This document shows, piece after piece, positions 51,830 through 60,626 of a stretch of DNA of 64,000 bases. The stretch covers positions 124,001 through 188,000 of the forward strand of contig CAXTAT010000001.1 of the NCBI GenBank assembly GCA_964242415.1, read 5' to 3'. Both the position numbers and the translations under genes were made by a program. Below the pieces are notes generated by a model. The model searched no databases. It had not been told where the DNA came from and saw nothing but the letters and a program-made list of their open reading frames with translations. Position 1 is the stretch's first letter; every line of letters starts with the position of its first letter. This DNA is from DASWOJ01 sp964242415 (GTDB taxonomy: Bacteria; Pseudomonadota; Alphaproteobacteria; Acetobacterales; Acetobacteraceae).

Positions 51830-53416
51830 ATGAGGTTGCCCGTGCTGCATCGCCAGCACGACTCCTCTGCCGTCCCAGTCCGCGGCGTTGTGGCACGGCG
51901 GCTGGCCGCGCTGGACATGGCGGTGGAACGCCTGGCTGCGCCGTTGATTGCAGCCACGTTCGTCCTGGGATCGGCGCTGGTCCTGGCTCGCTACCCGAAT
52001 GGGCAAAACAGCGACGGGCTGATCCCCACGCTGTTCTCGCTGCAGAAGATGACGCTGTTCTTTTGGGGGCAGGACCGCTTTGCCAACCTGCTGCCGGGGC
52101 TGACCGTGCTGGTCCGCGACCCGCAGGCCAACGCCTTCTGCCAACTCGGCTTGCGGACCGTGCTGGGCATGCTGTCGCCGCTGTTCTTCTGCCGGCTGGC
52201 CACGCAGGGCGCTGCGGCTGCATGGCGCGCCACACTGGTTTCCAGCGCGTTGCTGCTGGCCCTCGCGCCGCAGCGAACCCTGCATGAGGCCTTCATCGAG
52301 GCGAGCCCCTACGGCACATCGCTCGCGCTGGCCGGGCTTTCGCTGCTGGCGTTTGATGGGGCGGCCGTGGGAGGCCGCATGGCCCGTGTGGCCTGGGGCG
52401 CCATCGCCCTGGTCTTGGTTTGCACTGCTTACCTGGTCAACGTGTCGCTGGCGCTGGTTGCCGTGCCGCTGGTGCTTGGGGAGGCGCTGGTGTTCGCGTC
52501 CGTCCCGGCGATCAGCTTCGGCCTGGCCAGCCTGGTGGCAGGGGGGGTAGCTTGGGCGTTGATGGCCGCCGCCGCCGTGGACGCCCCGACCCCGCTCGGG
52601 TTTGGTGAGACCACCGCCGGACTGGCATACTACTGGGCTGCCATGCTGGCGAAGCCGGGGCGGTTCATGTGGAGCATGCTGCTGGTCGCCGCCGCCGTGC
52701 TGGCGCTGCTGCGGTGGCGGCGCGACCCTGCGGCAGGTGCGAGCCTTGGGCACGGCTTGATCCTGGTTGGGACATTTGCAGTCAGCTTCGTGATGATGGC
52801 GCTGAGCAGTTGGGTGGTCGCGAACTATATCCACCCGCGTTACCTCGTGCCGCACTACATCCTTGCGGCTGCCCTCGGCGGCGTGTCCCTGCTCAGCCTT
52901 GCGGGGACCATGGTCCGGGCGCACGCGGCACGCGATGTCATCGTTCTTGGCGCATGCGCGTGCCTGCTGGCGGTCGCGGCCCTGCGCAGCCCCCCCGCCA
53001 GCCCGGCAAACCACGACATTGTTGACGCCGCCTACAAGCCGGTGGCGGACGCCGTGGCTGCGGCGGTGCTGGAACGCTCCTTGGATGGCATTGCCGGCAG
53101 CTACTGGGACGTGTGGCCGGCCGTATTCCAGGCGGAGCAGTTGGCGCATGAACTGGGCCGCCCGCCGGGTGAGGTGTTCGGCGTGAGTTACCGCGGGGAG
53201 GCCCGCCGGCCGGCGTTCGTCGCCCGCCTGCTGCAACGGGGGCATCTCGGCATCGCCTGCATCGGCGGTGACACCGGCTGGTGCAACGCTCTCCTCGTGG
53301 GAACGATGGCGTTGCCGGACACCCGGCTCCACGTCAATTCACCGTCGCTGCAGCTTCCGGATGGCAGGGTGCTAAGTTTCCTGACCATTGAGCGTCCCCC
53401 GCTGGACCGGCCCTGA
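51830..53416 (+). CDS. Polytopic membrane protein, GT-C-like
   Basis: The 528-aa protein has about ten hydrophobic helices and a ~110-residue soluble C-terminal domain. After the first helix lies ARYPNGQNSDGLIPTLFSLQ, an acidic loop in the position typical of lipid-linked sugar-using GT-C transferases, and a periplasmic stretch HEAFIEASPYGTSLALAG. No named family is recognised. The start is 5 bp after the methyltransferase gene, so the two are probably cotranscribed. Assembly or export of a surface glycan is inferred from context. Confidence 0.7.
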   Translation: MRLPVLHRQHDSSAVPVRGVVARRLAALDMAVERLAAPLIAATFVLGSALVLARYPNGQNSDGLIPTLFSLQKMTLFFWGQDRFANLLPGLTVLVRDPQANAFCQLGLRTVLGMLSPLFFCRLATQGAAAAWRATLVSSALLLALAPQRTLHEAFIEASPYGTSLALAGLSLLAFDGAAVGGRMARVAWGAIALVLVCTAYLVNVSLALVAVPLVLGEALVFASVPAISFGLASLVAGGVAWALMAAAAVDAPTPLGFGETTAGLAYYWAAMLAKPGRFMWSMLLVAAAVLALLRWRRDPAAGASLGHGLILVGTFAVSFVMMALSSWVVANYIHPRYLVPHYILAAALGGVSLLSLAGTMVRAHAARDVIVLGACACLLAVAALRSPPASPANHDIVDAAYKPVADAVAAAVLERSLDGIAGSYWDVWPAVFQAEQLAHELGRPPGEVFGVSYRGEARRPAFVARLLQRGHLGIACIGGDTGWCNALLVGTMALPDTRLHVNSPSLQLPDGRVLSFLTIERPPLDRP

Positions 53417-53525
53417 CTGGCGCGTCCACAGCCGCGTCCAGGCCAGCACTGCGCATCAGGAACCAGGATGCGTGGCTGAAATCGGAGACGCATACCGTTT
53501 CAGGCGGGCGCTACGCCTCCACCAG

Positions 53526-53681
53526 CTACAGCGGCCGCCGCTTGGTCTCGTTGAAGATGCGGCCCAGGTACTCGCCGATGATGCCGAGCGTCATCAACTG
53601 CGCCCCGCCCAGGAACAGCACCACCGTCAGCAGGCTCGGGTAGCCCGGCACGTCCGACCCGAACAGCACCGTCCACACGAA
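53526..53681 (-). pseudogene. Truncated GtrB-like glycosyltransferase, C-terminal remnant
   Basis: The 51 codons encode FVWTVLFGSDVPGYPSLLTV then LGGAQLMTLGIIGEYLGRIF and NETKRRPL before a stop. This is the membrane-anchoring C-terminus of GtrB/DPM1-type family 2 glycosyltransferases that load undecaprenyl phosphate. An in-frame stop lies immediately upstream and the catalytic ~270 residues are gone. The large gene at 53697 begins its own stop only 16 bp away, so the loss probably occurred when that gene arrived or was rearranged. Confidence 0.85.
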
Positions 53682-53696
53682 TCAATGGCGACGCCC

Positions 53697-56600
53697 TCAT
53701 TCACCTCGCGGAGCATCCGGACCAGCCGGGGCGACATCGAGGCTCATCAGGCGCACCGGCACGGGGCGGCAGGGCTTCAAGGGGTTCATGTCAGGCGCCA
53801 GGTCGAGAGCCACCCGGAACACACCCGCCGCCGCCTCCTCGGCCGTGAACCCGACGGTTGCCACGGCCGGCTCGTCGTCGCGCGCCTCCACCCGGGCCAC
53901 ATCCCGCTGGTCGGCGCGCAGCAGCACCGTCCGCATCCGGGGGGCGCCGCTGGGGCGGACAGGCTGGAAATGCAGGGTCACACGCACGCCGCGCCCGGGC
54001 GGCAGGCCGTCCAACGTGAACAGCAGCGTGGCCAGGCAGCCGGACGATACCGGCGCGCCCTCGGCATCCATGGCCCAGCCGTTCGCAAGTACCGGCAGCA
54101 GCGCTTTCCCGGCCAGGCCGGCGGTGACGGCAGCCAGAGGGGCCACCTGGCCCATTGCGGTGACCGGAGTTCCGGGGACAGGCCCCCGGCTGCACACCGT
54201 CACCGCGTCCACCTGGCCGCATCGCGCGCCGGCGCCGAACCTCGCCAGGCGGAGTTCGGGCGCAAGGGCCGCCTGCGTGAACACCCGCGCCTCGCCTGCT
54301 GCAAGCGGCGTCTCCATGGCGTCCAGCCATGCCTTCTCGCAGCCGAAGCCGCGCGGCGGCCGGGCCAGGCCGGCATCGCCCAGCCGCATGCCGGCCCGTG
54401 CCCCGTGCAGCAGCAGCGTCGTGGCGGTCTCGATGGCCGCCTGGTCCCTGGTGCACATGATCGACGGGACCGGGGTCACCAGCGTCGTGCCCGGCGGCAC
54501 CTGCACGCTCGCCGCCTGGCTGTTATGCTGTCCGGCAAGGTTTTCTGCGAGACGGCCGAGCAGTGGCCCGGCATCGATGTACTGCAGCAGGACGGCGGCG
54601 GCGAATATGGCCATGCTCGCCCACCGTGGCAGGCGCGCCGTTGCCACTACGGCGACACCGCCGATCAGCAAGGCGTAGCCTACGGGCCAGAACAGCCGTC
54701 CCGACGCACGGACCGGCGCGAAGACCCGGCTCCACGGCTGCTCACCGAAGTCGAGCAGCAACCGATGGCCGGCATAGACGTGGCTGCTCAGCGCCAACGC
54801 CGTCAGCCCTGCCAGGCACAGCAGCAGGCCCGGGTGCAGCCGCGGCAGCCGCCGCGCCGCCGCCAGGGACACTCCCGCAGCAACGAGGAGGAACAGCAGC
54901 CCGGCCCCAAGATAGTTGAAGCCCTCCTCCTGGCCGGGCCTTGCGATAACCGGCGGCAAGTCCGGCCCGAACACCCCGGACACCTGCGGCCACACTGGCG
55001 AGAGCAGGTTCATCGAGAAGTACCCGAACCCGGGCGCCCCGCCCTCGAAGTCGCCGTTCAGCAGCCGGAACAGCGCGAACGGGATCACGCAGGCCAGCAC
55101 CAGCCCGGTCCAATGCCGCCAGGCGGAGCGGCGCCACAGCAGCGTCGCCTCGGCCGGCACGGCAGCCAGCACGGCAGCGGACATCAGGAATAAGTAGGGA
55201 TGGAACAGCAGGCCAGCCAGCAGCACGCCGGCCGCCTTGGCCCATCCCCGCCGCACCCCGCGCCCCAGCATCCGCAGCGTCAGCCCCAGCGCAGCCAGGA
55301 TGACGAAGTGCCCCATCAGGTTGACATGGCCAAGCCGGGCCAGCCAGGCGAGCGACATCACCGACAGCGCGGCAATCGCCAGCGACGCCAATGGCCGCCC
55401 GCGCGTGACGCCGCGCAACGCGAACACTGCCGCCACCGGCTGCAGCAAGACACAGAGTGCGAGCCAAACGCCGAGCAGGTTGACCGGCGCCAGGCCGAAC
55501 CCGCGGGTGACCGCCTTGGCAAGCATGGAGAGCAACGGGTTGCTGTCGGCCATGGCGATGCTGGCGCCATGCGGCCACAGCAGCAGCCGGGTGGTCAGCA
55601 GCGGCCACCGCCAGGGGTCCGCCTGGTAGGCGAGGTGCCCGGCCAGGCTCAGCGCCATGTCGCCGAACGGCGCGGCCCAGATCGCCCCGGTGCCCAGCAC
55701 CGCCGGCAGGGGGAACAGGGCGATGACCGCGATGAGCCCAACGGCAAAGGCAAGGGCATAGTCCAGCACGGCCACGTCGGCACCGCGCCTCAGCCGGTCC
55801 TGCAGGTCGGCAATCTCCCGGACCGCAATAGCGCCTGGCCTCCGTGCCGCCCGCCGGGCAAGCGCCGCCGCTGGTTCCGGCCAGGCCAGCTCCGGCAGCG
55901 TCGGCATGTCCATGCCATCCCGCGGGCGCAGCGCGACGTCGGCCATGCCGCGGTTGTGGACGATAAGGTCATGCAGGAATCCGAAGGCGTCCGGCAACGG
56001 CGAGACCCGGCCGTCCGCCTCCGGCTTGCCAACCTCGAACGCCAGCCAAAGCGTGCGGGCCAGGGCGCCCGCGCTGTAGCCGGCGAAGGCCGACAGGCAC
56101 CAAAGGTTGACCTCCATATAGACCAGCGGCCGGTCGCGGGCCAGCAGCCGCCGGGCGCCGGCCAGCACGTCAGGCTCGTGCCCCTCGGCATCGACCTTGA
56201 TGAACGCGACCGGTGGGAGAGTCTCGCTGTCCAGCGTCACCGCGGGCACCTCGACGGTTGCCGTGGTTGCGCCCGAAACGTGGCCGGACGCGACGACGTG
56301 GGACCCCGCGCCGAACTGCGCCACATGGAACCGGAGCGTTCCCGGCTCGCTCGACGCCGCCGCGGCCCTGACCTCGACGTTGGTGATCCCGTTCAGCGCC
56401 AGGTTGCGGCGCAGCAGGGCGACGTTCGGCGGCGAGGGCTCATAGGCGATGACGCGCCGGGCCAGCCGGGCCAGCAGGATCGTGGACAGGCCGATGTTGG
56501 CGCCGACATCGATGACGGTCGAAGACGGCGGCACATGCCGGGCCACCAGCGCCGCCAGGCCGTCCAAGCCTGCCGCATGGTGTTCAACGGCCTCGAAGTA

Positions 56601-56717
56601 CGGGTCGTCAGCGGCGCCCTCCAGCAGCGTCCGCACCCCGCCGAGCATGACTGGCTTGGCGCTGCCGGGGCTGCTCGCGCCGCCGACGCCGGACTGCGGC
56701 TGGGTGACCTTGTTCAT
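53697..56717 (-). CDS. FkbM methyltransferase fused to DUF6311 membrane protein
   Basis: The 1006-aa protein has an FkbM methyltransferase domain at ~50-240, with motif I STVIDVGANIGLSTILLARL and FIKVDAEGHEPDVLAGARRL. A linker of about 60 residues follows, then ten to twelve membrane helices (~320-720) opening FPLPAVLGTGAIWAAPFGDM and YQADPWRWPLLTTRLL. The Pro-Trp-rich and DSNPLL parts resemble DUF6311, a family of large membrane proteins thought to be GT-C-like. A ~270-residue soluble C-terminal domain completes it. The fusion suggests that a glycan is methylated and processed by one polypeptide. It is the last gene of a minus-strand set. Confidence 0.78.
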   Translation of the reverse strand: MNKVTQPQSGVGGASSPGSAKPVMLGGVRTLLEGAADDPYFEAVEHHAAGLDGLAALVARHVPPSSTVIDVGANIGLSTILLARLARRVIAYEPSPPNVALLRRNLALNGITNVEVRAAAASSEPGTLRFHVAQFGAGSHVVASGHVSGATTATVEVPAVTLDSETLPPVAFIKVDAEGHEPDVLAGARRLLARDRPLVYMEVNLWCLSAFAGYSAGALARTLWLAFEVGKPEADGRVSPLPDAFGFLHDLIVHNRGMADVALRPRDGMDMPTLPELAWPEPAAALARRAARRPGAIAVREIADLQDRLRRGADVAVLDYALAFAVGLIAVIALFPLPAVLGTGAIWAAPFGDMALSLAGHLAYQADPWRWPLLTTRLLLWPHGASIAMADSNPLLSMLAKAVTRGFGLAPVNLLGVWLALCVLLQPVAAVFALRGVTRGRPLASLAIAALSVMSLAWLARLGHVNLMGHFVILAALGLTLRMLGRGVRRGWAKAAGVLLAGLLFHPYLFLMSAAVLAAVPAEATLLWRRSAWRHWTGLVLACVIPFALFRLLNGDFEGGAPGFGYFSMNLLSPVWPQVSGVFGPDLPPVIARPGQEEGFNYLGAGLLFLLVAAGVSLAAARRLPRLHPGLLLCLAGLTALALSSHVYAGHRLLLDFGEQPWSRVFAPVRASGRLFWPVGYALLIGGVAVVATARLPRWASMAIFAAAVLLQYIDAGPLLGRLAENLAGQHNSQAASVQVPPGTTLVTPVPSIMCTRDQAAIETATTLLLHGARAGMRLGDAGLARPPRGFGCEKAWLDAMETPLAAGEARVFTQAALAPELRLARFGAGARCGQVDAVTVCSRGPVPGTPVTAMGQVAPLAAVTAGLAGKALLPVLANGWAMDAEGAPVSSGCLATLLFTLDGLPPGRGVRVTLHFQPVRPSGAPRMRTVLLRADQRDVARVEARDDEPAVATVGFTAEEAAAGVFRVALDLAPDMNPLKPCRPVPVRLMSLDVAPAGPDAPRGE

Positions 56718-56792
56718 GGACGCTGCGTGTCCATCGCTGTCAGGCCGGCGTCGATGGCTGGCTGAAGGTTTGGCGCCCCCCGTTGCCCGGCG

Positions 56793-57896
56793 TCATGCCG
56801 TTTCGGCCGGCAGCAGCCATGGGTTGCGCCAGCCCTGCACGCCATCGACCACCACAACCGGACCCTCCGGCTCCATCGCCAGCAGCGCCGGCCGCTCGAT
56901 CTCCAGCCGCCAGCCGGCGCCGAGCAGCATCGCAAACAGCTCGCCCTCCGTCTCCCGGGAATGCGTGCCGATCAGCAGGTAGGCGACCTTGTCCCGCAGC
57001 ACGTCCAGCGATCCCGCGAGCAGCCCGGCCTCGCCGCCCTGGATGTCAACATGCAGCAGGTCGATGCGCGAGTGCGGCCCGGCCAGGTCCCGCAATGCGA
57101 TCACCCGCAGCGCGTCATGGCTTCCGGTCCGCCGCGCCTCGGCCTGCGCCGCCGCATCGGCGCCGAGCACCGGCTCCGATCCCCAGGACCCATCGGCTTT
57201 GCGGGGGAACAGCGCGATGCCGGGCACGGCAGCCGCGATGCCCTGGTGCAATGCCACCTGGTCCGGCTGGAACCCGTTGGCGGCCATGGTTTCCCGTGCG
57301 AAGCCGATATGGACCGCATCGGCCTCCACGCCGATCAGGTGCACCTGCAGCCCGACGCGGCGCGCCGCAGCGCCGGTGATGCTCATCCAGCAGCCCCAGC
57401 CGCATCCAAGCTCGATCATCGTGAAGCGCCCGCGCGCCGGTATCGTGAAGCGCTCGCGCCCCAGCATCATGAAGCGCCCGCGCGCCAGGTCCACGGCGCG
57501 CAAGGCCGTCCCCCACTCGGCGATGTCGGCATGCCAATTGTGCGGGATGGGCAGGCCCTCGACCGTGCCCTCCCGTCCCCGCAACGCCCCGGGCAGGAAC
57601 TTCGGGTCGATCAGGACACCCAGGCAGTTGGTCACGTAGCCCGGCTGCGGCTGCAAGTCCGGCACGGCATGGCGGCGGGTCACCGCTATCGGGTCGAAAC
57701 AGGTGTTGTAGTGATAGAAGGGGCTATGCCTGCTGCACCGCAGGTCGGCAAGCTGGTGGTTCGCCTCCTCCAGCCGCACCTGCGCATCGACCAGCCGTTC
57801 CACCACCTCCGCCCGCTCCGCCAGCAACTGGTTCCGCGCGTCCTGCAGGCGGCGGATCGGTGGGATGCGCGCGACCAGGGCGTGCGCCAAGCTCAT
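56793..57896 (-). CDS. SAM-dependent methyltransferase with N-terminal coiled coil
   Basis: The 367-aa protein starts with a ~55-residue coiled coil (RRLQDARNQLLAERAEVVER). A methyltransferase domain follows with motif I MIELGCGWGCWMSITGAAAR, VHLIGVEADAVHIGFARETM and an FkbM-like IDLLHVDIQGGEAGLLAGSL. Just before motif I an octapeptide is triplicated (RGRFMMLG, RERFTIPA, RGRFTMIE), from a 24-bp tandem repeat. The ATG overlaps the acyltransferase stop by 4 bases. Likely O-methylates a sugar of the surface glycan, by context. Confidence 0.82.
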   Translation of the reverse strand: MSLAHALVARIPPIRRLQDARNQLLAERAEVVERLVDAQVRLEEANHQLADLRCSRHSPFYHYNTCFDPIAVTRRHAVPDLQPQPGYVTNCLGVLIDPKFLPGALRGREGTVEGLPIPHNWHADIAEWGTALRAVDLARGRFMMLGRERFTIPARGRFTMIELGCGWGCWMSITGAAARRVGLQVHLIGVEADAVHIGFARETMAANGFQPDQVALHQGIAAAVPGIALFPRKADGSWGSEPVLGADAAAQAEARRTGSHDALRVIALRDLAGPHSRIDLLHVDIQGGEAGLLAGSLDVLRDKVAYLLIGTHSRETEGELFAMLLGAGWRLEIERPALLAMEPEGPVVVVDGVQGWRNPWLLPAETA

Positions 57897-58990
57897 TCGG
57901 CCGCCTCGCCGAGGATGGGCACGGCAGCCGGCCGGTCGGCGGCGCCGGGCTTCCATCGCAGCGCCGGCCGCTCCACCAAGTGCCAGGACAGCGCCGCGAA
58001 CGGCACGGTCAGCACCATGCAGGTCAGGATCGGATGCTCGTTGCCATGCATCGCCCCCAGGATCACCTGCTGCACCGGGAACGCATACAGGTACATCCCG
58101 TATGACAAGTCGCCGAACCGCCCCGCCCGGCGGATCACCGGCATCGACCCCCTGCCGAAGCACAGCACCATGTAGGGCAGCGTGACCCACTCGATCGGGA
58201 TGTTCCACCAGCCATACCAGCTCGCGACCATCCAGTTCAGCGAGTAGCCCAGGATGGCGAAGTCCGCCCGGTAGAAGTGGGGCACCCGGTCCTGCAGCAG
58301 CCGGTACAGCGCGCCGATGAAGAAGAACGGCACCTGGACCAGCATGTACTTCACGTCGGTCGCGTTGATGACGAACACCTCGCCCGTGTAGCCATAGAAC
58401 AGCCACAGCCCCAGGGTGCCCACCAGCACGCCGCCCACGCCCAGCGCCCACATGCGGGGCCGCAGCGCCAGCAACGCGAACAGCGGCACCGTCAGGTAGC
58501 ACAGCACCTCGGGGAACAGGCTCCACAGCGAGCCGTTGACGGCGCCGCCCAGGTGCATGCCCTCGAACACACCGGGCAGGTAGAGCACCGGGTGGAAGGC
58601 GATGTTGCCCAGGTACTTGAAGGTGTTGTGGCTGGTCAGGTACTGCCCCAGCGGCAGCCGGGTCAGCCGCGCGCCCAGTACGTAGGTCGAGAACACCACG
58701 CAGGCGGCCAGGCCCGGCAGGATGCGCAACGCGCGCTTCTGCAGGAACCCCAGCAGGTCCGGCGTCCGCATCCAGCTTCCGGTGACCATGTAGCCGCTGA
58801 TGCTGAAGAAGATGTCCAGCCCAATGCGCGCGAACGGCACGCCCCAGAAGCCCGGCCCGGTGTTGGTCGAGAGCACCCAGCCATGCCCGTAGATCACCAT
58901 CAGCGCCGCAAACAGCCGCAGGAAGTCGAAGTTGTTGTCCCTGCTGCCCCCTCTCCCTCCGGGAGAGGGCTGGGGTGAGGGGGTCTTCAA
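57893..58990 (-). CDS. Acyltransferase 3 family protein with repeat-derived N-terminus
   Basis: The ~365-aa membrane protein has the acyltransferase 3 core: NNFDFLRLFAALMVIYGHGW with catalytic-type His, FFSISGYMVTGSWM and about ten helices. FGDLSYGMYLYAFPVQQVIL is near the end. No ATG, GTG or TTG lies close to the core. The frame runs upstream through a CCCTCTCC-type repeat, and TTG at 58990 with GAGG eight bases before it is the best candidate, making ~16 residues (LKTPSPQPSPGGRGGS) repeat-derived. It may O-acetylate the local glycan. Confidence 0.8.
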   Translation of the reverse strand: MKTPSPQPSPGGRGGSRDNNFDFLRLFAALMVIYGHGWVLSTNTGPGFWGVPFARIGLDIFFSISGYMVTGSWMRTPDLLGFLQKRALRILPGLAACVVFSTYVLGARLTRLPLGQYLTSHNTFKYLGNIAFHPVLYLPGVFEGMHLGGAVNGSLWSLFPEVLCYLTVPLFALLALRPRMWALGVGGVLVGTLGLWLFYGYTGEVFVINATDVKYMLVQVPFFFIGALYRLLQDRVPHFYRADFAILGYSLNWMVASWYGWWNIPIEWVTLPYMVLCFGRGSMPVIRRAGRFGDLSYGMYLYAFPVQQVILGAMHGNEHPILTCMVLTVPFAALSWHLVERPALRWKPGAADRPAAVPILGEAAE

Positions 58991-59098
58991 GCGCAATCCC
59001 TCAGGCCCAGGCAGCCCGCTTCCGGTAGTACCCGCGGTTCCTGGTGGCGCAGCAAGCAAGGCCCCCTCACCCTGGCCCTCTCCCGGAGGAGGAGGGAG
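58946..59098. repeat. Family B repeat, inverted pair
   Basis: CCCCCTCTCCCTCCGGGAGA...GGGGTGAGGGGG at 58946-58983 is mirrored by CCCCCTCACCCTGGCCCTCT...GGAGGAGGGA at 59062-59098, with 78 bp between. It supplies the last residues and stop of the upstream glycosyltransferase and the first residues of the acyltransferase. Confidence 0.8.
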
Positions 59099-60626
59099 AA
59101 GGCGCGCGTTGCGCCTGGATGACGTCCAGCACCGCCTGCTCCCAGCGCGGCGCCAGGGCGGGGGCCTGGTACAGCGCCGCCCGCCGCAGCCCGCGGTCGC
59201 GCATGTCGGACAGGTGCCCCCCTTCCCGCGGCAGATCGACCAGCTGTGCCAGGATCTCCGCCAGTTGCTCGTCGTCGTAGGGATCGAAGTACTCGGCGGC
59301 ATCGCCGTACACCCACCGATGCACCGGGATGCCGCTGGCCACCAGGGGCGTGCCGCACGCCATGCCCTCGACGCCGCTGTAGTCGAACCCCTCCGCCCGG
59401 CTCGGCGCCACCACCAGGTGCGCCATCGAATACAGCACCCGCAACTCCGACAACGGCACGCCGGACACGTGGTAGGCACCCTCCCGCACCAGCAGCTTCA
59501 GCTCCGCCAGCTCAGCGTCCGACCGCCAGCCGGGGTTGGCGACGATCAGCAACTGCATCGGCGTCTTGGTCATCCGCCGGGCCAGCTCGAAGCCGCGGAA
59601 CAGCCGCAGGTAGTTCTTGCGCGGCTCCAGAGTCGAGCACGCGATGATCAGCTTGGGCAGCGGCTCCCCCGGCGCCTCCCGCCGTCCCCCCGCCGGCGCC
59701 GTCGCCGTGCTGGCCCGGCGCCGCAGGATGGTCCGCAGCTCCGCATCCGGCCGCACGTCTGGGCGGTACTCGGGGGCGACCAGCGCGGGGATGGTGTGGA
59801 TGCGCGGCTCGGCATAGGGGAACAGCGCCAGCACGTCCTCCCGCACCGGCTCGCTGTCGCAGTAGAAGTGCGCGCCCTGCTCGATGTTGCGGCGCATCAT
59901 GCTGGCGTGGCTGTTGGCGTGCGGCCACGGCTCGCCGATGGTGTGCGGGCTGAGCAGCGGCAGCGCGTCGTAGTAGCGCACCATGAACGCGGTGCCCGGC
60001 GAAGGCTTGTACGGCGACACGGTGGCGCCGAAGAACACGTCCCACCCGGTGGTGTTCAGCTTGCGCTGGAACGCCAGCGGCAGCAGCGACAGCGACCGCG
60101 CGTTCTCATGCCCCAGCGCCGTCGCATAGTACTCGGCCCGCCCGATCAGGTGGCGGTCCGACGGCGCCAGCGTGTTGTCGAACAGCTTCATCCACAGGTA
60201 GTCCTCGAACAGCACGGGATCGATGCGCAGGTCGAGCTGCTCCTCCCGGTGCGCCAGGCTGAGGATGGTGGTGACATGGTGCATCCGCCGCCGGATCGGC
60301 CCGGGCAGCAGCAACGACAGGCCCGGCGGCGCGTGGTGCCGCTTGGTGTCCTGGCTGATCAGCACGCGCGCCTGCTCCAGCGTGCGGTCGAACGGCGTGT
60401 TGGCGTTCTTGCGGCGGCGCGGCGGCGCGGCGAAGTGGATGCCCGACGCCAGCCCGCCCAGCCGCGCCAGGCCCATGTCGGCGAACATGGCGAACAGCAG
60501 CCGCGTCTCCTGCGGGATCCCCGCGAAGCCCTCGTAGCACGGCCGCAGGTCCACCAGCACGGAGGGCCGGCCGGGCAGCGAGGCGGGCATGGTCGAAGAC
60601 ACCGGCACAGGGGCCACGGCGTTCAT
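59067..60626 (-). CDS. Glycosyltransferase family 4 protein
   Basis: The 519-aa GT-B enzyme begins its conserved part at VLVDLRPCYEGFAGIPQETR. The C-terminal Rossmann half has LPKLIIACSTLEPRKNYLRL (nucleotide-sugar site), then VVAPSRAEGFDYSGVEGMAC, the E-x7-E region. Its last ten residues (APSPSSSGRGPG) come from the family B repeat, where the stop codon lies. The ATG overlaps the TGA of the preceding multidomain gene. It probably adds mannose- or rhamnose-type sugars, though the donor cannot be read. Confidence 0.88.
   Translation of the reverse strand: MNAVAPVPVSSTMPASLPGRPSVLVDLRPCYEGFAGIPQETRLLFAMFADMGLARLGGLASGIHFAAPPRRRKNANTPFDRTLEQARVLISQDTKRHHAPPGLSLLLPGPIRRRMHHVTTILSLAHREEQLDLRIDPVLFEDYLWMKLFDNTLAPSDRHLIGRAEYYATALGHENARSLSLLPLAFQRKLNTTGWDVFFGATVSPYKPSPGTAFMVRYYDALPLLSPHTIGEPWPHANSHASMMRRNIEQGAHFYCDSEPVREDVLALFPYAEPRIHTIPALVAPEYRPDVRPDAELRTILRRRASTATAPAGGRREAPGEPLPKLIIACSTLEPRKNYLRLFRGFELARRMTKTPMQLLIVANPGWRSDAELAELKLLVREGAYHVSGVPLSELRVLYSMAHLVVAPSRAEGFDYSGVEGMACGTPLVASGIPVHRWVYGDAAEYFDPYDDEQLAEILAQLVDLPREGGHLSDMRDRGLRRAALYQAPALAPRWEQAVLDVIQAQRAPSPSSSGRGPG

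Noticed and set aside
53500..53700. 66-aa minus-strand frame
   Set aside because: It is another frame over the GtrB remnant, whose true frame shows the conserved C-terminal motif.
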